Below are positions 51,836 to 61,800 of a stretch of 64,000 bases of DNA, in pieces; within the stretch, counting starts at the first letter, position 1, and the number at the start of each line of letters is the position of its first letter. The stretch spans positions 8,928-72,927 of the forward strand of contig JAFRAB010000023.1 of NCBI GenBank assembly GCA_017405675.1. The letters run 5' to 3'. The notes beneath the pieces were generated by a model, which saw only the letters and a program-made list of their open reading frames with translations, was not told the DNA's origin and searched no databases. Both the position numbers and the translations under genes were made by a program. The stretch is from Erysipelotrichaceae bacterium. GTDB lineage: Bacteria > Bacillota_I > Bacilli_A > Erysipelotrichales > Erysipelotrichaceae.

Positions 51836-53512
51836 ATGAGTACTACACAAATTATTGAAAACCTGTTAAAGCTTTCTGCAGGTATAGGCATATATCTGAT
51901 AGCCTTTAAGATAATAAGCAGCAATCTGGAAGCTGTCAGTTCAGACGGACTGAAAAAGGTCTTTACCAGAATTTCCGAGAGCAAGCTGGTCGGCATGATC
52001 ATCGGTGCTCTGGCCACCATTCTGATTCAGAGTTCCAGTGCTGTTACAGTCATGACCATCGGCTTCGTCAATGCCGGTATCATGTCACTGCGTCAGGCAG
52101 CCACGATCATTTTCGGCGGTGAAATCGGTACGACCATCTCCGGTCAGATCGTTGCCCTGGGCTTATTTGAATCCGACTTTGTAAGTCTTAATACCATCTT
52201 TTCATCCTTTGCCGGACTGGGAATAATCATTTCTTCCGTGGCTAAGGGTGATAACGGCAAGAAGATCGGTCAGATCCTTTCCGGCTTCGGTATGCTGTTC
52301 TGCGGCCTGAACATGATGTCCTCATCAATGAGCTCCTTTGCCCAGATGGAAGAACTGCGTCTGTTCCTGGCTTCCGTTAAAAGCGGTATGCTGCTGATCG
52401 TTGCCGGTGCAGTAATCACGGCTATCATACACAGCTCCGCAGCGATGACTTCAATTGCCATTACAATGGTTGCAGCCGGACTTATTAATCTGGAACAGGG
52501 TATTTACATCACTTTAGGTGCTAACGTTGGAACCTGCTTTACCGGCTTAATGGCTGCAATGTCCAGCAATACCAACTCCAAGCGTACATCACTGATCCAG
52601 CTGATATTCAATACCGGCGGTGCTCTGATCGTATATATCGTTGATACCATCGTCAAGAGCGTTTCCGGCGGAAACATGTCAGCCGGCATTCTTTTCGCCA
52701 GAATGTTCTCAGCTCCGCATGTTCAGCTGGCCATGTTCCATACGATCTTCAATATCGTATCCGTAGCCGTTGTACTGCCGCTTACTGACATGCTGGTCAA
52801 TCTGTCTGTTAAGCTGATTCCTGACAGGGATGAGGCCATTGAAGGCGAAAGATTCTACTTTGTTGATGAAAACATGCTGAGATCACCGTCACTGGCTGTT
52901 TCTCAGGTTATGAAGGAAATTATCAACATGACAGAAATCGCCATGAAGAATTTCAACACTGCCATAGACATGGTGAAAACTCAGGATTTCTCCGGTATGG
53001 AGGAGTTCAGAGCTTATGAAAAAGAGCTTAACTTCCTGAACAGAAATCTGGTTGAATATGTTGTCAAACTGTCATCAACACCTGGTTTGTCACAGAAGGA
53101 TGAGATCTTCCTTTCCACAACGCACAGAACCATCGCTGATATTGAGAGAATCGGTGACTACAGTGAAAACATTACCGAATATGCGGCAAATCTGAAGAAC
53201 CGGGAAGCCAGTTTCTCTGAAATGGCCATGAAGGAAGTCAGTGACCTGACCGAAATCGTAAATGATCTGTATGAGAAAACCATGGACTGTTACGAAAACG
53301 ACAACAACAACAGTTTCATGATTGCCATGAATCTGGAAGATGAGATCGATGAACTGACTAAGCAGATGACTGATAACCACATTGAACGTCTTAATAACGG
53401 GCAGTGTACAGCAGCAGCCGGAGCTCAGTTCATAAAGCTGGCTAATGACGTGGAAAGAATTGGCGACCATCTCATTAACCTGATTGACCATGACTATAAG
53501 ACATCACACTAG
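51836..53512 (+). CDS. Na+/phosphate cotransporter (NptA/PNaS family) with PhoU-like tail
   Basis: From ATG 51836 the protein has 558 residues. The first 330 carry two inverted repeats with the family's QSSS motifs (ILIQSSSAVTVMTIGFVNAG and AIIHSSAAMTSIAITMVAAG) and GGEIGTT/GANVGTC signatures. The last 210 residues are a helical PhoU-like domain (LSTTHRTIADIERIGDYSEN; FIKLANDVERIGDHLINLI), with metal-binding E-x-x-R-x-x-D repeats. It imports phosphate with sodium, the tail giving regulation. GGGAG Shine-Dalgarno lies 10 bases upstream. The nearby PhoBR-like pair may control it. Confidence 0.93.
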   Translation: MSTTQIIENLLKLSAGIGIYLIAFKIISSNLEAVSSDGLKKVFTRISESKLVGMIIGALATILIQSSSAVTVMTIGFVNAGIMSLRQAATIIFGGEIGTTISGQIVALGLFESDFVSLNTIFSSFAGLGIIISSVAKGDNGKKIGQILSGFGMLFCGLNMMSSSMSSFAQMEELRLFLASVKSGMLLIVAGAVITAIIHSSAAMTSIAITMVAAGLINLEQGIYITLGANVGTCFTGLMAAMSSNTNSKRTSLIQLIFNTGGALIVYIVDTIVKSVSGGNMSAGILFARMFSAPHVQLAMFHTIFNIVSVAVVLPLTDMLVNLSVKLIPDRDEAIEGERFYFVDENMLRSPSLAVSQVMKEIINMTEIAMKNFNTAIDMVKTQDFSGMEEFRAYEKELNFLNRNLVEYVVKLSSTPGLSQKDEIFLSTTHRTIADIERIGDYSENITEYAANLKNREASFSEMAMKEVSDLTEIVNDLYEKTMDCYENDNNNSFMIAMNLEDEIDELTKQMTDNHIERLNNGQCTAAAGAQFIKLANDVERIGDHLINLIDHDYKTSH

Positions 53513-53521
53513 GAGAGTTTT

Positions 53522-53764
53522 ATGAAAACAATGCTTTGGAATCTTCTCGGCAGTTTAGGCGTTTCTAAGAAAATCAGAAAAAACCTGTTTCTGGCGCTGA
53601 TTACCATCTTATATGCCCTGATCGGCTATGTACTGTGGCTGGTAATTGGAGAGCGTCTGTTTCCTGAACACAGAGACTGGATGTGGATGCTGTGCTTTGT
53701 CTGTTTTTCTGCCTTTTTCCCGGGATTCCTGTCGGGAATAATCTATCTCTACAAATACGAGTGA
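53522..53764 (+). CDS. small two-helix membrane protein of unknown function
   Basis: The 80-residue protein starts 9 bases after the phosphate transporter stop with an AGGAGAG Shine-Dalgarno. It has two hydrophobic segments (LFLALITILYALIGYVLWLV and WMLCFVCFSAFFPGFLSG) separated by a charged loop (GERLFPEHRDW). It is probably cotranscribed with the transporter and could be a small accessory subunit. I do not recognise the family. Confidence 0.65.
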   Translation: MKTMLWNLLGSLGVSKKIRKNLFLALITILYALIGYVLWLVIGERLFPEHRDWMWMLCFVCFSAFFPGFLSGIIYLYKYE

Positions 53765-53800
53765 TCAGGTCAGAATGCATCTGACAGAATGAAATTATGT

Positions 53801-53827
53801 AAAGTGCTGTAATCAGCACTTTTCTTG
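53801..53827 (+). terminator. rho-independent terminator after the phosphate transporter operon
   Basis: AAAGTGCTG pairs with CAGCACTTT across TAAT, then TCTT. Confidence 0.75.
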
Positions 53828-53913
53828 TGATTCAAAGCACAGGGCATATCAACAACATTTTGGAATAAGAACGGATATAATACAGTTATTACTCAGAAAG
53901 ATAATATACGACT

Positions 53914-54003
53914 ATGGATGACAGATTTGAACTGGAAAGAACAGTCGGTTCCAGATACCGTAATATCATGCATATAAATAGCAATGAAGAGGAACAGGCA
54001 TAA
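53914..54003 (+). CDS. possible 29-residue peptide, weak support
   Basis: An ATG 33 bases after a TATAAT at 53876-53881 opens 29 codons (MDDRFELERTVGSRYRNI... ending EEEQA). There is no clear Shine-Dalgarno and no recognised family. It could be a small transcript, a remnant, or chance. It is the only content of the 300-base gap besides a terminator and the promoter of the next gene. Confidence 0.15.
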   Translation: MDDRFELERTVGSRYRNIMHINSNEEEQA

Positions 54004-54026
54004 CTTTAGTCTGTTAAAGTCAGAGG

Positions 54027-54035
54027 TGCTATAAT
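54027..54035 (+). promoter_or_regulatory. extended -10 promoter of the glutaredoxin-like gene
   Basis: TGCTATAAT (TGn plus TATAAT) lies 31 bases before the start codon, with an AAGGAG Shine-Dalgarno in between. Confidence 0.5.
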
Positions 54036-54065
54036 TAAGTTGAAATAAATAAGGAGATAACGAAT

Positions 54066-54377
54066 ATGATTAAGATTTATGGAATGCCTACATGCCCGTA
54101 CTGTGATTTTATCTATGAACAGATCAAGGACCGTAAAGACGAATTTGAGTATATCAATATTGGTGAACACATCAGCAATCTCAGTGCTTTCATGAAGCTC
54201 AGAGACAGCAGTCCTGTCTTTGATCACTGCAAGGAGATCAATGACGTTGGCGTACCTGCCTTTGTGTTTGAGGACGGTACCGTATCAATTCGCCCGGCCG
54301 ATGCCGGACTGATAAGCTACAGCACCACGCTTTCCTGCTCCATCGATGATCACAAGCAGGGAAAAATGGGCTGCTAG
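54066..54377 (+). CDS. glutaredoxin-like protein
   Basis: The 103-residue protein has a thioredoxin-fold start (IKIYGMPTCPYCDFIYEQI) with CPYC active site at residues 11-14, the cis-Pro region VGVPAFVFEDG and a tail with two more cysteines (TLSCSI, MGC). The glutaredoxin-like CPYC suggests disulfide or mixed-disulfide reduction in the cytoplasm. It is monocistronic. The roughly 20-residue tail beyond the fold is unusual and carries extra thiols. Confidence 0.85.
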   Translation: MIKIYGMPTCPYCDFIYEQIKDRKDEFEYINIGEHISNLSAFMKLRDSSPVFDHCKEINDVGVPAFVFEDGTVSIRPADAGLISYSTTLSCSIDDHKQGKMGC

Positions 54378-54446
54378 TCAGAAAGATAAGAAAAAAGAGG
54401 ATATTGAAGTGAACCATTGAAAATGGACAATAAATAAAAAAGGAAT

Positions 54447-54483
54447 ACCCTCTTGTACAATGAAAGTACAGGAGGGTTTTAAT
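54447..54483 (+). terminator. terminator-like hairpin at the IS remnant left end
   Basis: ACCCTCTTGTAC pairs with GTACAGGAGGGT (one G-U pair) across AATGAAA, followed by TTTTAAT. It also carries the GGAGGG ribosome binding site of the transposase fragment, so folding would hide that site. Confidence 0.6.
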
Positions 54484-54618
54484 ATGGCAGGAAAACCAAA
54501 CAAGAAGTATTCAGCGGAATTCAAGAAAGAAGCAGTAGAGAAGTATCTTAGAGGGGAAATAGGAGGGCTGATAACTGCCTGCAGAGCAGCACAGACGGGT
54601 CTTAAGATACTGACATAA
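54484..54618 (+). pseudogene. transposase orfA fragment (44 codons)
   Basis: From ATG 54484 the frame reads MAGKPNKKYSAEFKKEAVEK and on to ITACRAAQTGLKILT before TAA. The KKYSAEFKKEAVEKYL start is the usual helix-turn-helix lead of IS3 orfA proteins of about 90-100 residues. The rest is deleted. Confidence 0.7.
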
Positions 54619-54671
54619 TATGGCTGCTGCAGCTTCCTGCTCTCTGACTGTATCTTTTCAGTCAATTGTGA

Positions 54672-54703
54672 GTAAAAGAAAACCCTCTTGTATCGGAGGG
54701 TTT
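54672..54703 (-). terminator. rho-independent terminator of the minus-strand lipoprotein gene
   Basis: On the minus strand AAACCCTC pairs with GAGGGTTT, followed by TCTTTT; 9 bases past the stop codon. Confidence 0.8.
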
Positions 54704-54711
54704 CTCTGTTT

Positions 54712-55380
54712 TTATAATCCGTAGAAATATGTGCTGACCCAGCTATCGAGATTGTCTCTTATTTGATCGTATGTCTTGTTCTCACTGCCGACATAGAAAT
54801 CCAGGAGTGTAATGTAGTAACAGTATTCTCCTTTTTTCCGCAGTATGTGATGTTCTCCGCCTTTTATGTTAGCGTTGGCTGTGAAAAGCAGTTCAAAACC
54901 GGTAAATTCAGTCTTGCCGATTTTAACTGTTATGTCTTTATCCTCAAGGTTTGTATAAGTCCCTGCGGCAGATTCGACTCTGCTGGCTCTTTTATCAGCC
55001 ATGAAGTTTTTGACCTCTATGGTATTATTCCGGTCTTTGACTTCTTCGATTGACATGATCCAGTTAAAGGCATCCTGGTTAAAACTGTTTCCTTCATAGC
55101 TCTGAGCAAGCAATTCAACGATCATGTTGTTCGTAATAAATGCATCAAGATTTTCCGGCTTTATCTGAGTGCGGTAGTTGCTGCTGCCATTATCCACTTC
55201 ATGCATGCCGGCCCGCTCCATCTTGAAACCGATTCCGAGGTATTCATTCTTGTATACGCCGGTTTCAACGGTACCGAGTCCGAATTCAACTTCTTTCTCC
55301 GGTTCCTTTTCAGATGATCCGCAGCCTGTTAATGTCAGCACCATAAGAAGTGCCAGGGTGAGTGTTAATAGTTTTTTCAT
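54712..55380 (-). CDS. lipoprotein of unknown function
   Basis: From ATG 55380 (GGGGG Shine-Dalgarno 8 bases upstream) the protein has 222 residues: signal peptide with lipobox LTGC (Cys at about residue 20), a short SSEKEPEKEV linker, then a 190-residue domain with EYLGIGFKMERAGMHEVDNG and a late KIGKTEFTGFELLFTANANI. The pattern is like small cell-surface lipoproteins of gut Bacillota, but I do not recognise a named family. It is divergent from the large surface-protein gene across a 500-base gap. Confidence 0.8.
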   Translation of the reverse strand: MKKLLTLTLALLMVLTLTGCGSSEKEPEKEVEFGLGTVETGVYKNEYLGIGFKMERAGMHEVDNGSSNYRTQIKPENLDAFITNNMIVELLAQSYEGNSFNQDAFNWIMSIEEVKDRNNTIEVKNFMADKRASRVESAAGTYTNLEDKDITVKIGKTEFTGFELLFTANANIKGGEHHILRKKGEYCYYITLLDFYVGSENKTYDQIRDNLDSWVSTYFYGL

Positions 55381-55879
55381 CGTGTTTTCCCCCATTTTCT
55401 TTATGTTTTATATACCAGATAATTTTAACATAAATGGCAGGGGATATGCTGTTGATATGAGTTCTTAATGCTAAAAGGAGCGGTTAATTGTTTGCCATAT
55501 TATGTTCTGATCTGATTTATTCTGTATTAAATACTGAATATATGTGTTCATTCGACAATTGAAGGTGTGAAAATCATATAAACTGAACGTTTTTTCTGGC
55601 CAGAAATGTTTGTTAATGTTGTTTTGCTGAATAAAGAAAGAAAAATTATTCAGTCATTTATGCTTTTTTTATCAATAATTTATATATAAAATATAGTAAA
55701 ATATATACAGAAGAATAGGTGCTGATAATTTGATTATGGTTTATGTGGTAAGTTTAACGCTTATCAGAAAATTATATTCATAATAATTAAAAGCAATAAC
55801 AATCGGTCATAAATGATGAATGTCTTTCATTTTGACCGGTTGAATGAGCCATTACATTTGTGTGAAAGGGGAGACGCTA
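55381..55879. other. AT-rich intergenic region with a leader hairpin upstream of the surface protein
   Basis: No gene is seen in these 499 bases. The segment 55500-55800 is very AT-rich with several TATAAT-like strings (for example near 55680-55705), so promoters for both flanking genes are likely here but cannot be fixed. At 55804-55838 CGGTCATAAATGA and TCATTTTGACCG form a stem of about 12 pairs with one bulge, 42 bases before the surface-protein start. It is not followed by a U-run and may be a leader element or operator. Confidence 0.45.
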
Positions 55880-58800
55880 ATGTATAGAGTATTAAGAAAC
55901 TTCGTTATCAGTCTGATAGCAGTATTAATGCTTTTCCATTCGCTGTCATTTGATGGACTTAGGATCGCTGCAGAAGAGAACGGTTCAGAGAATGTTACAG
56001 AGTATGTTAATCAGGAAGAGCCTGCTACAGAAATCGTAACAGAGGAACCAGCTGCTGCAGAACAGGAAACTGTGGCTGAAGCAGTTGAGGAAGTCACGAT
56101 TATGCCGACAGAATACACTGCGGAACTGAGGGAAGTTCTGGTTAAGGCAACTGTGGCAGAGGGAACTTTCAAGGAAGAAGTCGAACTGGCAGTAGATCCG
56201 ATTCATAAGGGCACTGATGAGTATCAGGCTGCAGAGGAAACTCTGAAGAATGACGGTGCTGATTTTGATGACATGATCGCTTTCGACATTTACTTTAAAG
56301 TAAAAGCTACAGGTGAAAGAATTGAACCTGATGAAAACGTAAAGGTGGAACTTTCATTGAGAGAAGAAGCCTTTGCGGAAGCAGAAGCAGAGAAGATCGA
56401 TGCCGAAACAGTAAATGTAACCCATATTACTGAAGAAAATGAGGTAGTAAAGGTAGCAGATACAGCTGATGAGACAGCTGGAAAAGTTGAGGTTACTGCT
56501 ACAGCAGAAAAGGTAGAAGCAGTTGAGGCTACATTCACAGTAGAAAGCTTCTCAACATTCGTACTGACCTGGAAAAATGCATCTGATCAGGAAGAAAAGG
56601 CAACGATCCACTATGGAACGTATACAGATGGCAGTTTCGTTGAATTTGCTGAAGAGACCATCGTATTGGATACAGGAGCAACTAACGTAAGTATTGCCAA
56701 CACTTTTGAAGGTTATACTTATCTTTCTGCTGTATACTGTGAACCTGGTCAGACAATCGCTGAAGGTGTTGACATGGGTGAGGTTCTTTTCAAAAATGGA
56801 AATACCTGGGAAGCCGATACATATGTCTCTGACGAGACAACCCATACTACCGATACTGTAAGAAAAACAATAGTAAATGGTGCAAATATTTACGCCATAT
56901 ACTTTAAACCGGAAAAACCAAATCCTCAGGGAGGAGGAGATGAGAACATTCCATCACCTGAAACCACGAAAACCGTAAAGGTAAATGATGATGGAACAGC
57001 CACAATTACCCTGGACATTGTCGGTAAGACAGTTCAGTCAGATGAGTCTCATTATGCCAATGTTCTGATCATTCTGGATGCTACTGTCAGTATGGATGGA
57101 GCAAAGTGGACAAACGCAAAGGCTGCAATGAAAGCTCTGATTGAAACACTCAGTGAAGGCGACAATGCTGGTAATGCCGGTAAGATAGACTATGCTCTGG
57201 TTACTTTCGGCCGTTCTGCAACAGTTGTTCAGAACTGGACAAAAGATAACGCAACATTCAAGACAACATGTGCAAATATAAGCATGGTTACCACTTCCGG
57301 TACTAACTGGGAAGCCGGCATGCGTGGCGGTTTATACGGTGTATTAAATAACATGCCAGATAATGATCCTACATATGTCATATTCCTGACAGATGGTGAC
57401 CCTAACACATGGTATTGGACCACTGAGGATATTGGTTCTAGTATTCCTAACACTTGGCCTACTCAGCGCGTAAGTCAGGATAATATAGGAGATGAAGATT
57501 TCTATGGTGCTTCTGATACTTATATGCGTCCTGGATATCAGGGAAACAGTTCTACAGCTGCTGACCGTTCAAAAGATGAAGCCAAGAAGATAGCCACCGG
57601 CAGATACCTCTATGGTATTTACTGCGGAGATTCCGGTACGACACCTTCAGGAACATCTTTTAACAGACTTGTTGACGTTATCACCGGAGAAGGCCAGGGC
57701 GGTCAGAAGGCGATTTCCGCAAATGCAGATACAATCGAAAGTGAATTCAAGGCCATTGCTGAAACAATTCTTAACAACCTGGGTGCCAACAACGTAACTG
57801 TAGATGATGGTGTTCCAGAGCTGTCATCAGTAAGTACATCCGTAAGCGGCGCAGCTGACGGATTCAAGTACTACATCAAGGAAAAAGGTGCTGCTGATTT
57901 CTCAGAATGGACAGACCATCCGGGAACAGCCTACAGTGAAAATAACGGTGTTACCTGGGATCTGGGAAATGCCGGAACACTGAAGGACGGTACAACATAC
58001 AGACTGCAGTTCAAGGTATGGCCAAGTCAGGAAGCCTATGACTTAATTGCCGACCTGAATAACGGTACAGTGGCATGGGACAGTCTGTCTGATGATGTTA
58101 AGAGTCAGATCAACAAATCCGGAAATACCTATACATTAAAGACAAATACACATCTTAATACCACATATACATTTAACGGAAAAACATATACCGATCCGGG
58201 AAATCCTGGTACTGGTGCTATGCCTCTGGTATCATCACAGATGAATGTCAGAAAGGCTTTCGCTCATGCAATTAACGATACAAGCCCATATTCAAAACTG
58301 AATTTCTACCTGACAGTAGACGGCAAGTATTACATGAGTGACGGATCATTATCCGAAACCGTACCGACAAAGGACAGCACAGGATATTATACAGTTAAGC
58401 TGCCGGTTGACGAATCACTTAGCGGTGAGGCTTTCTGGGCTCCGGAAAACTGGACAGGCAGTGTTTACATCGCACCTGGTTTCATGAATGGAACTACTGT
58501 TCTTGAAAAAGGACATAAGTATTCATTATATGAAGTCATTACTGAGGGCGATGAATACGAATATGAATTTACTCCACAGACAGTACGTCCAATGGTAATT
58601 GACGGAACTCTGACATTCTTAGTATTAAAGGATAAGTACAACACTAACGAGAAGAATGCTAAGGAATACACAATTGAAGGTGAAACATACTATGTAGCAT
58701 CTGAAAACAACGGTGAACTTGTAGGTACCAACCGTAAGACAGCTGAATTAGACATCACGAAGATAATTGTCGATAACAGAAAGACTGGTACGATGACTGA

Positions 58801-61800
58801 GGCTGACATGAACAAGGAAACATTCACCTACAGAGTAAAGCTTACTGTTGATAAGGATGCAGACATAACAGGTATTACCGCTTACGAATATGTACAGAGA
58901 ACTGGCGAAGGCAGATTCACGATCTTCGGTTATCAGCGGAATGACGATGCAGATATCAGAGCATTTGATGAAGATGTCACAAAGTTCTCCGGCAAGACAT
59001 TCGGTGCATTTACAGTTACTACACCTGGTGGCGGAGCTACATTAGCACATGTATTCAAGGAAGATGGAGATAAATTAACCGCAACCATCGATATCACCCT
59101 GAAGCCTAATGAAATCATCCGTTTCACTAACCTGCCAAGCGGTACACAGTATGAAATTGAAGAAGTATACGCCAACTTAAGACAGGCAGACCCAAGCCGA
59201 AACGCTGATGCAGTTCCTTCAACGGATGTCGCCAGCAATCTGGCTGCTCAGGGCTATGCAACTACGACAATTAAGACAAAACACGGTACTGCTACAGGAT
59301 CTGTAGAAGGGACCAAGGTCACAGGTACCATCGTAGATCTGGATACCCGTTATTATAACCAGTTCACAAATGAAACGAGTGACTTCGTTGATGTTGAACT
59401 GAAGGGTACCAAGAAACTGAGCGGTTACACATGGATCACAAATGAAAGATATTATTTCAATCTTGAAGCGGATGGTGAAGCACCATTGCCTGGCATCAAC
59501 GGCAGAACAAGATTCTATCTGACACCAACTGCTGATGAAGTTGGTACAGCTGCTGAAAAGACGTATTCTTTCGGCAAGATCAGATTCACTGCTGCCGGTA
59601 CATATAAATATACTGTCAAGGAAGATAATGCCGGAACAACAGTAGGCGGAATCGTCTATGATGTTGCAAAGGAAATCACCATTGTCATCAAGGAAAATGA
59701 TGATAAGACTCTTACGGTAGAAAGTGTAACCGGTACAGATACTGTCTGGGATGGTGAAAAACTTGTTGCCACAACAACAATGACCAACAAGGCAGAGGAA
59801 ACTGAAGTTTCTGCCAATAAGGCATGGAAGAACGCCGATGGAACAACAACAGCACCAAGCGGTGCAAGCGTTGTGTTCAGTGTCTTCAACGCTGCAGATA
59901 TGGAAAAGGCCATCAAGGCAGTAACATTAGACGGTACTGCTGATGAAAATGGAGAAACAAAAGCCTGGACAGCTACTTTCAGTAATCTTCCAAAATATAC
60001 ATATGAAGAAGTATCTGAAACAGTAACAGGAGATGACGGTAAGGAAACTGTTAAATATTCACGCAAGGAAACTGCAATTGAATACAAGATCAAGGAAACA
60101 ACGACATATCCTGACTATAAGGTAAGTCCTGAGGATGGCGTTGCGGACGGTGGAACAATTACCAACAGCAGAGAAGTAGCAAAATTAAAGCTTACGAAGG
60201 TCGTTGTTGGTGATGTAACAGTACCGGCAGATGCAACATTCACGGTAACCGGACCAAGTGACTTTGGAACAAAGACCGTTAAGTACTCCGAAATGACAGA
60301 TAACGTTTATGATTTCGGAACAGTACCAACAGGAACATACAGTGTAACTGAAAAAGATGCTGAAGTAGATGGTTATACATTGAAAACCACAATATCTGAT
60401 CCTGTGACTGTTACAAATGACAGCAGCGGTGAATTAAAGGTAACTAATGAATACACCAGAAAAACCGGAACATTAAAACTGAAGAAGGTCGTTGTTGGTG
60501 ATGCTACGGTACCGGCAGATACAACATTCACGGTAACCGGACCAAGTGACTTTGGAACAAAGACCGTTAAGTACTCCGAAATGAAAGATAACGTTTACGA
60601 TTTCGGGAAAGTACCGACAGGAACATACAGTGTAACTGAAAATGGTGCTGATAAAGTAGAAGGTTATACTTTGGAAACCACAATATCTGATCCAGTGACA
60701 GTTACAGAGGATGGAACTGCTGAATTGACAGTAACTAACACATACACCAAGAAGCTTTACAAGGTCACGGTAATCAAGACATTCGTAATTGATGATGTGA
60801 CGAAGATTCCTGCTGATTTCGCAATTGCTTACAGCATTGATGGCGTAGCTCAGCCTGATCTCACATTAAAGAATGCTGAAAGGGTAAGCGACACTGAGTA
60901 CAAATGGGTTATCGAAAATGTTCCATATGCATCTAAAGTAGCATTCAAAGAAAAGAACTATGATGTAGCAGGATATGCACTTGTATCAGCAATGCTTGGT
61001 TGTGAAATTGTAATCGGAGATGAAGATGTTACTTGGACATTCAATAACGTGTATGAACGCAATAAATACGATGTCACAGTGACAAAGGAATTCAGCGGCA
61101 TCACTGCCGAAATGATACCTGAAGAATTCCAGATCAGTATCACAGTAGATGGAAAAGAGATCCAGGTATTAAAGGTTACTGATAAAGATGTCGTTGTAGA
61201 AGGCCTGAAGTACACCTGGAAATTAAATGAAAAGATTCCTTATGAAACAGAGATCAAGGCTACAGAAAGCGGATACGATGTCTTCGGTGCTACATTATCA
61301 GAAGATGCAGTCAAGGAAGCAACATTAGTAGTTGGCACTGGTGAAAATGTCATGGCACTTACAAACCCATACACAATCAATACATTTAATGTAGAAGTTA
61401 CAAAGGAATGGGATGACAGTGATGACCGGGATGGCTTCAGAGCTAAGCTTGGCGCAACAGTACAGCTGTACAAGCAGTTAGCAGGTGAAAATACCAAGAC
61501 AAGAGTAGGTGATATTGTAACAGTAGGCACAGGCGCTGACTGGAGCAATATCTGGAAAGACTTACCGGCATACGAAAACGGAAAACTCGTTACATATTCA
61601 GTAGAAGAAACTTATGCAGATAAGACACTGAAGTATGAAATGACAATAGGTGATCCTGTTAAGTATACAGGTAAGGAAAAAGAGACGATCGCAATCAAGA
61701 ATACTCATGTAAGAGAAAGAATCAACGTTCCAGTAGAAAAAATCTGGGAAGGCGATGAAGATTACCTTGAATACAGACCTGAAAAGATCACTGTAGTCTT

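Larger units (their letters stand above)
54405..54620 (+). mobile_element. IS3-like insertion sequence remnant (left end only)
   Basis: The region starts around GTGAACCATTGAAAATGGACA, an IS3-like end, then an A-rich stretch, a terminator-like hairpin, and the start of a transposase orfA that breaks off after 44 codons. No more transposase and no right end follow. It differs in sequence from the remnant at 2566. The 333-base gap between the glutaredoxin-like gene and the lipoprotein gene is filled by this remnant and a minus-strand terminator. Confidence 0.7.

Noticed and set aside
59656..60093. Ser/Val-rich minus-strand ORFs within the surface-protein gene
   Set aside because: Long antisense ORFs arise from the biased Thr/Glu/Lys codons of the repetitive sense gene.
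60185..60760. CRISPR-like array
   Set aside because: Only two long protein-coding repeats with no spacers; no CRISPR array is present anywhere in the window.
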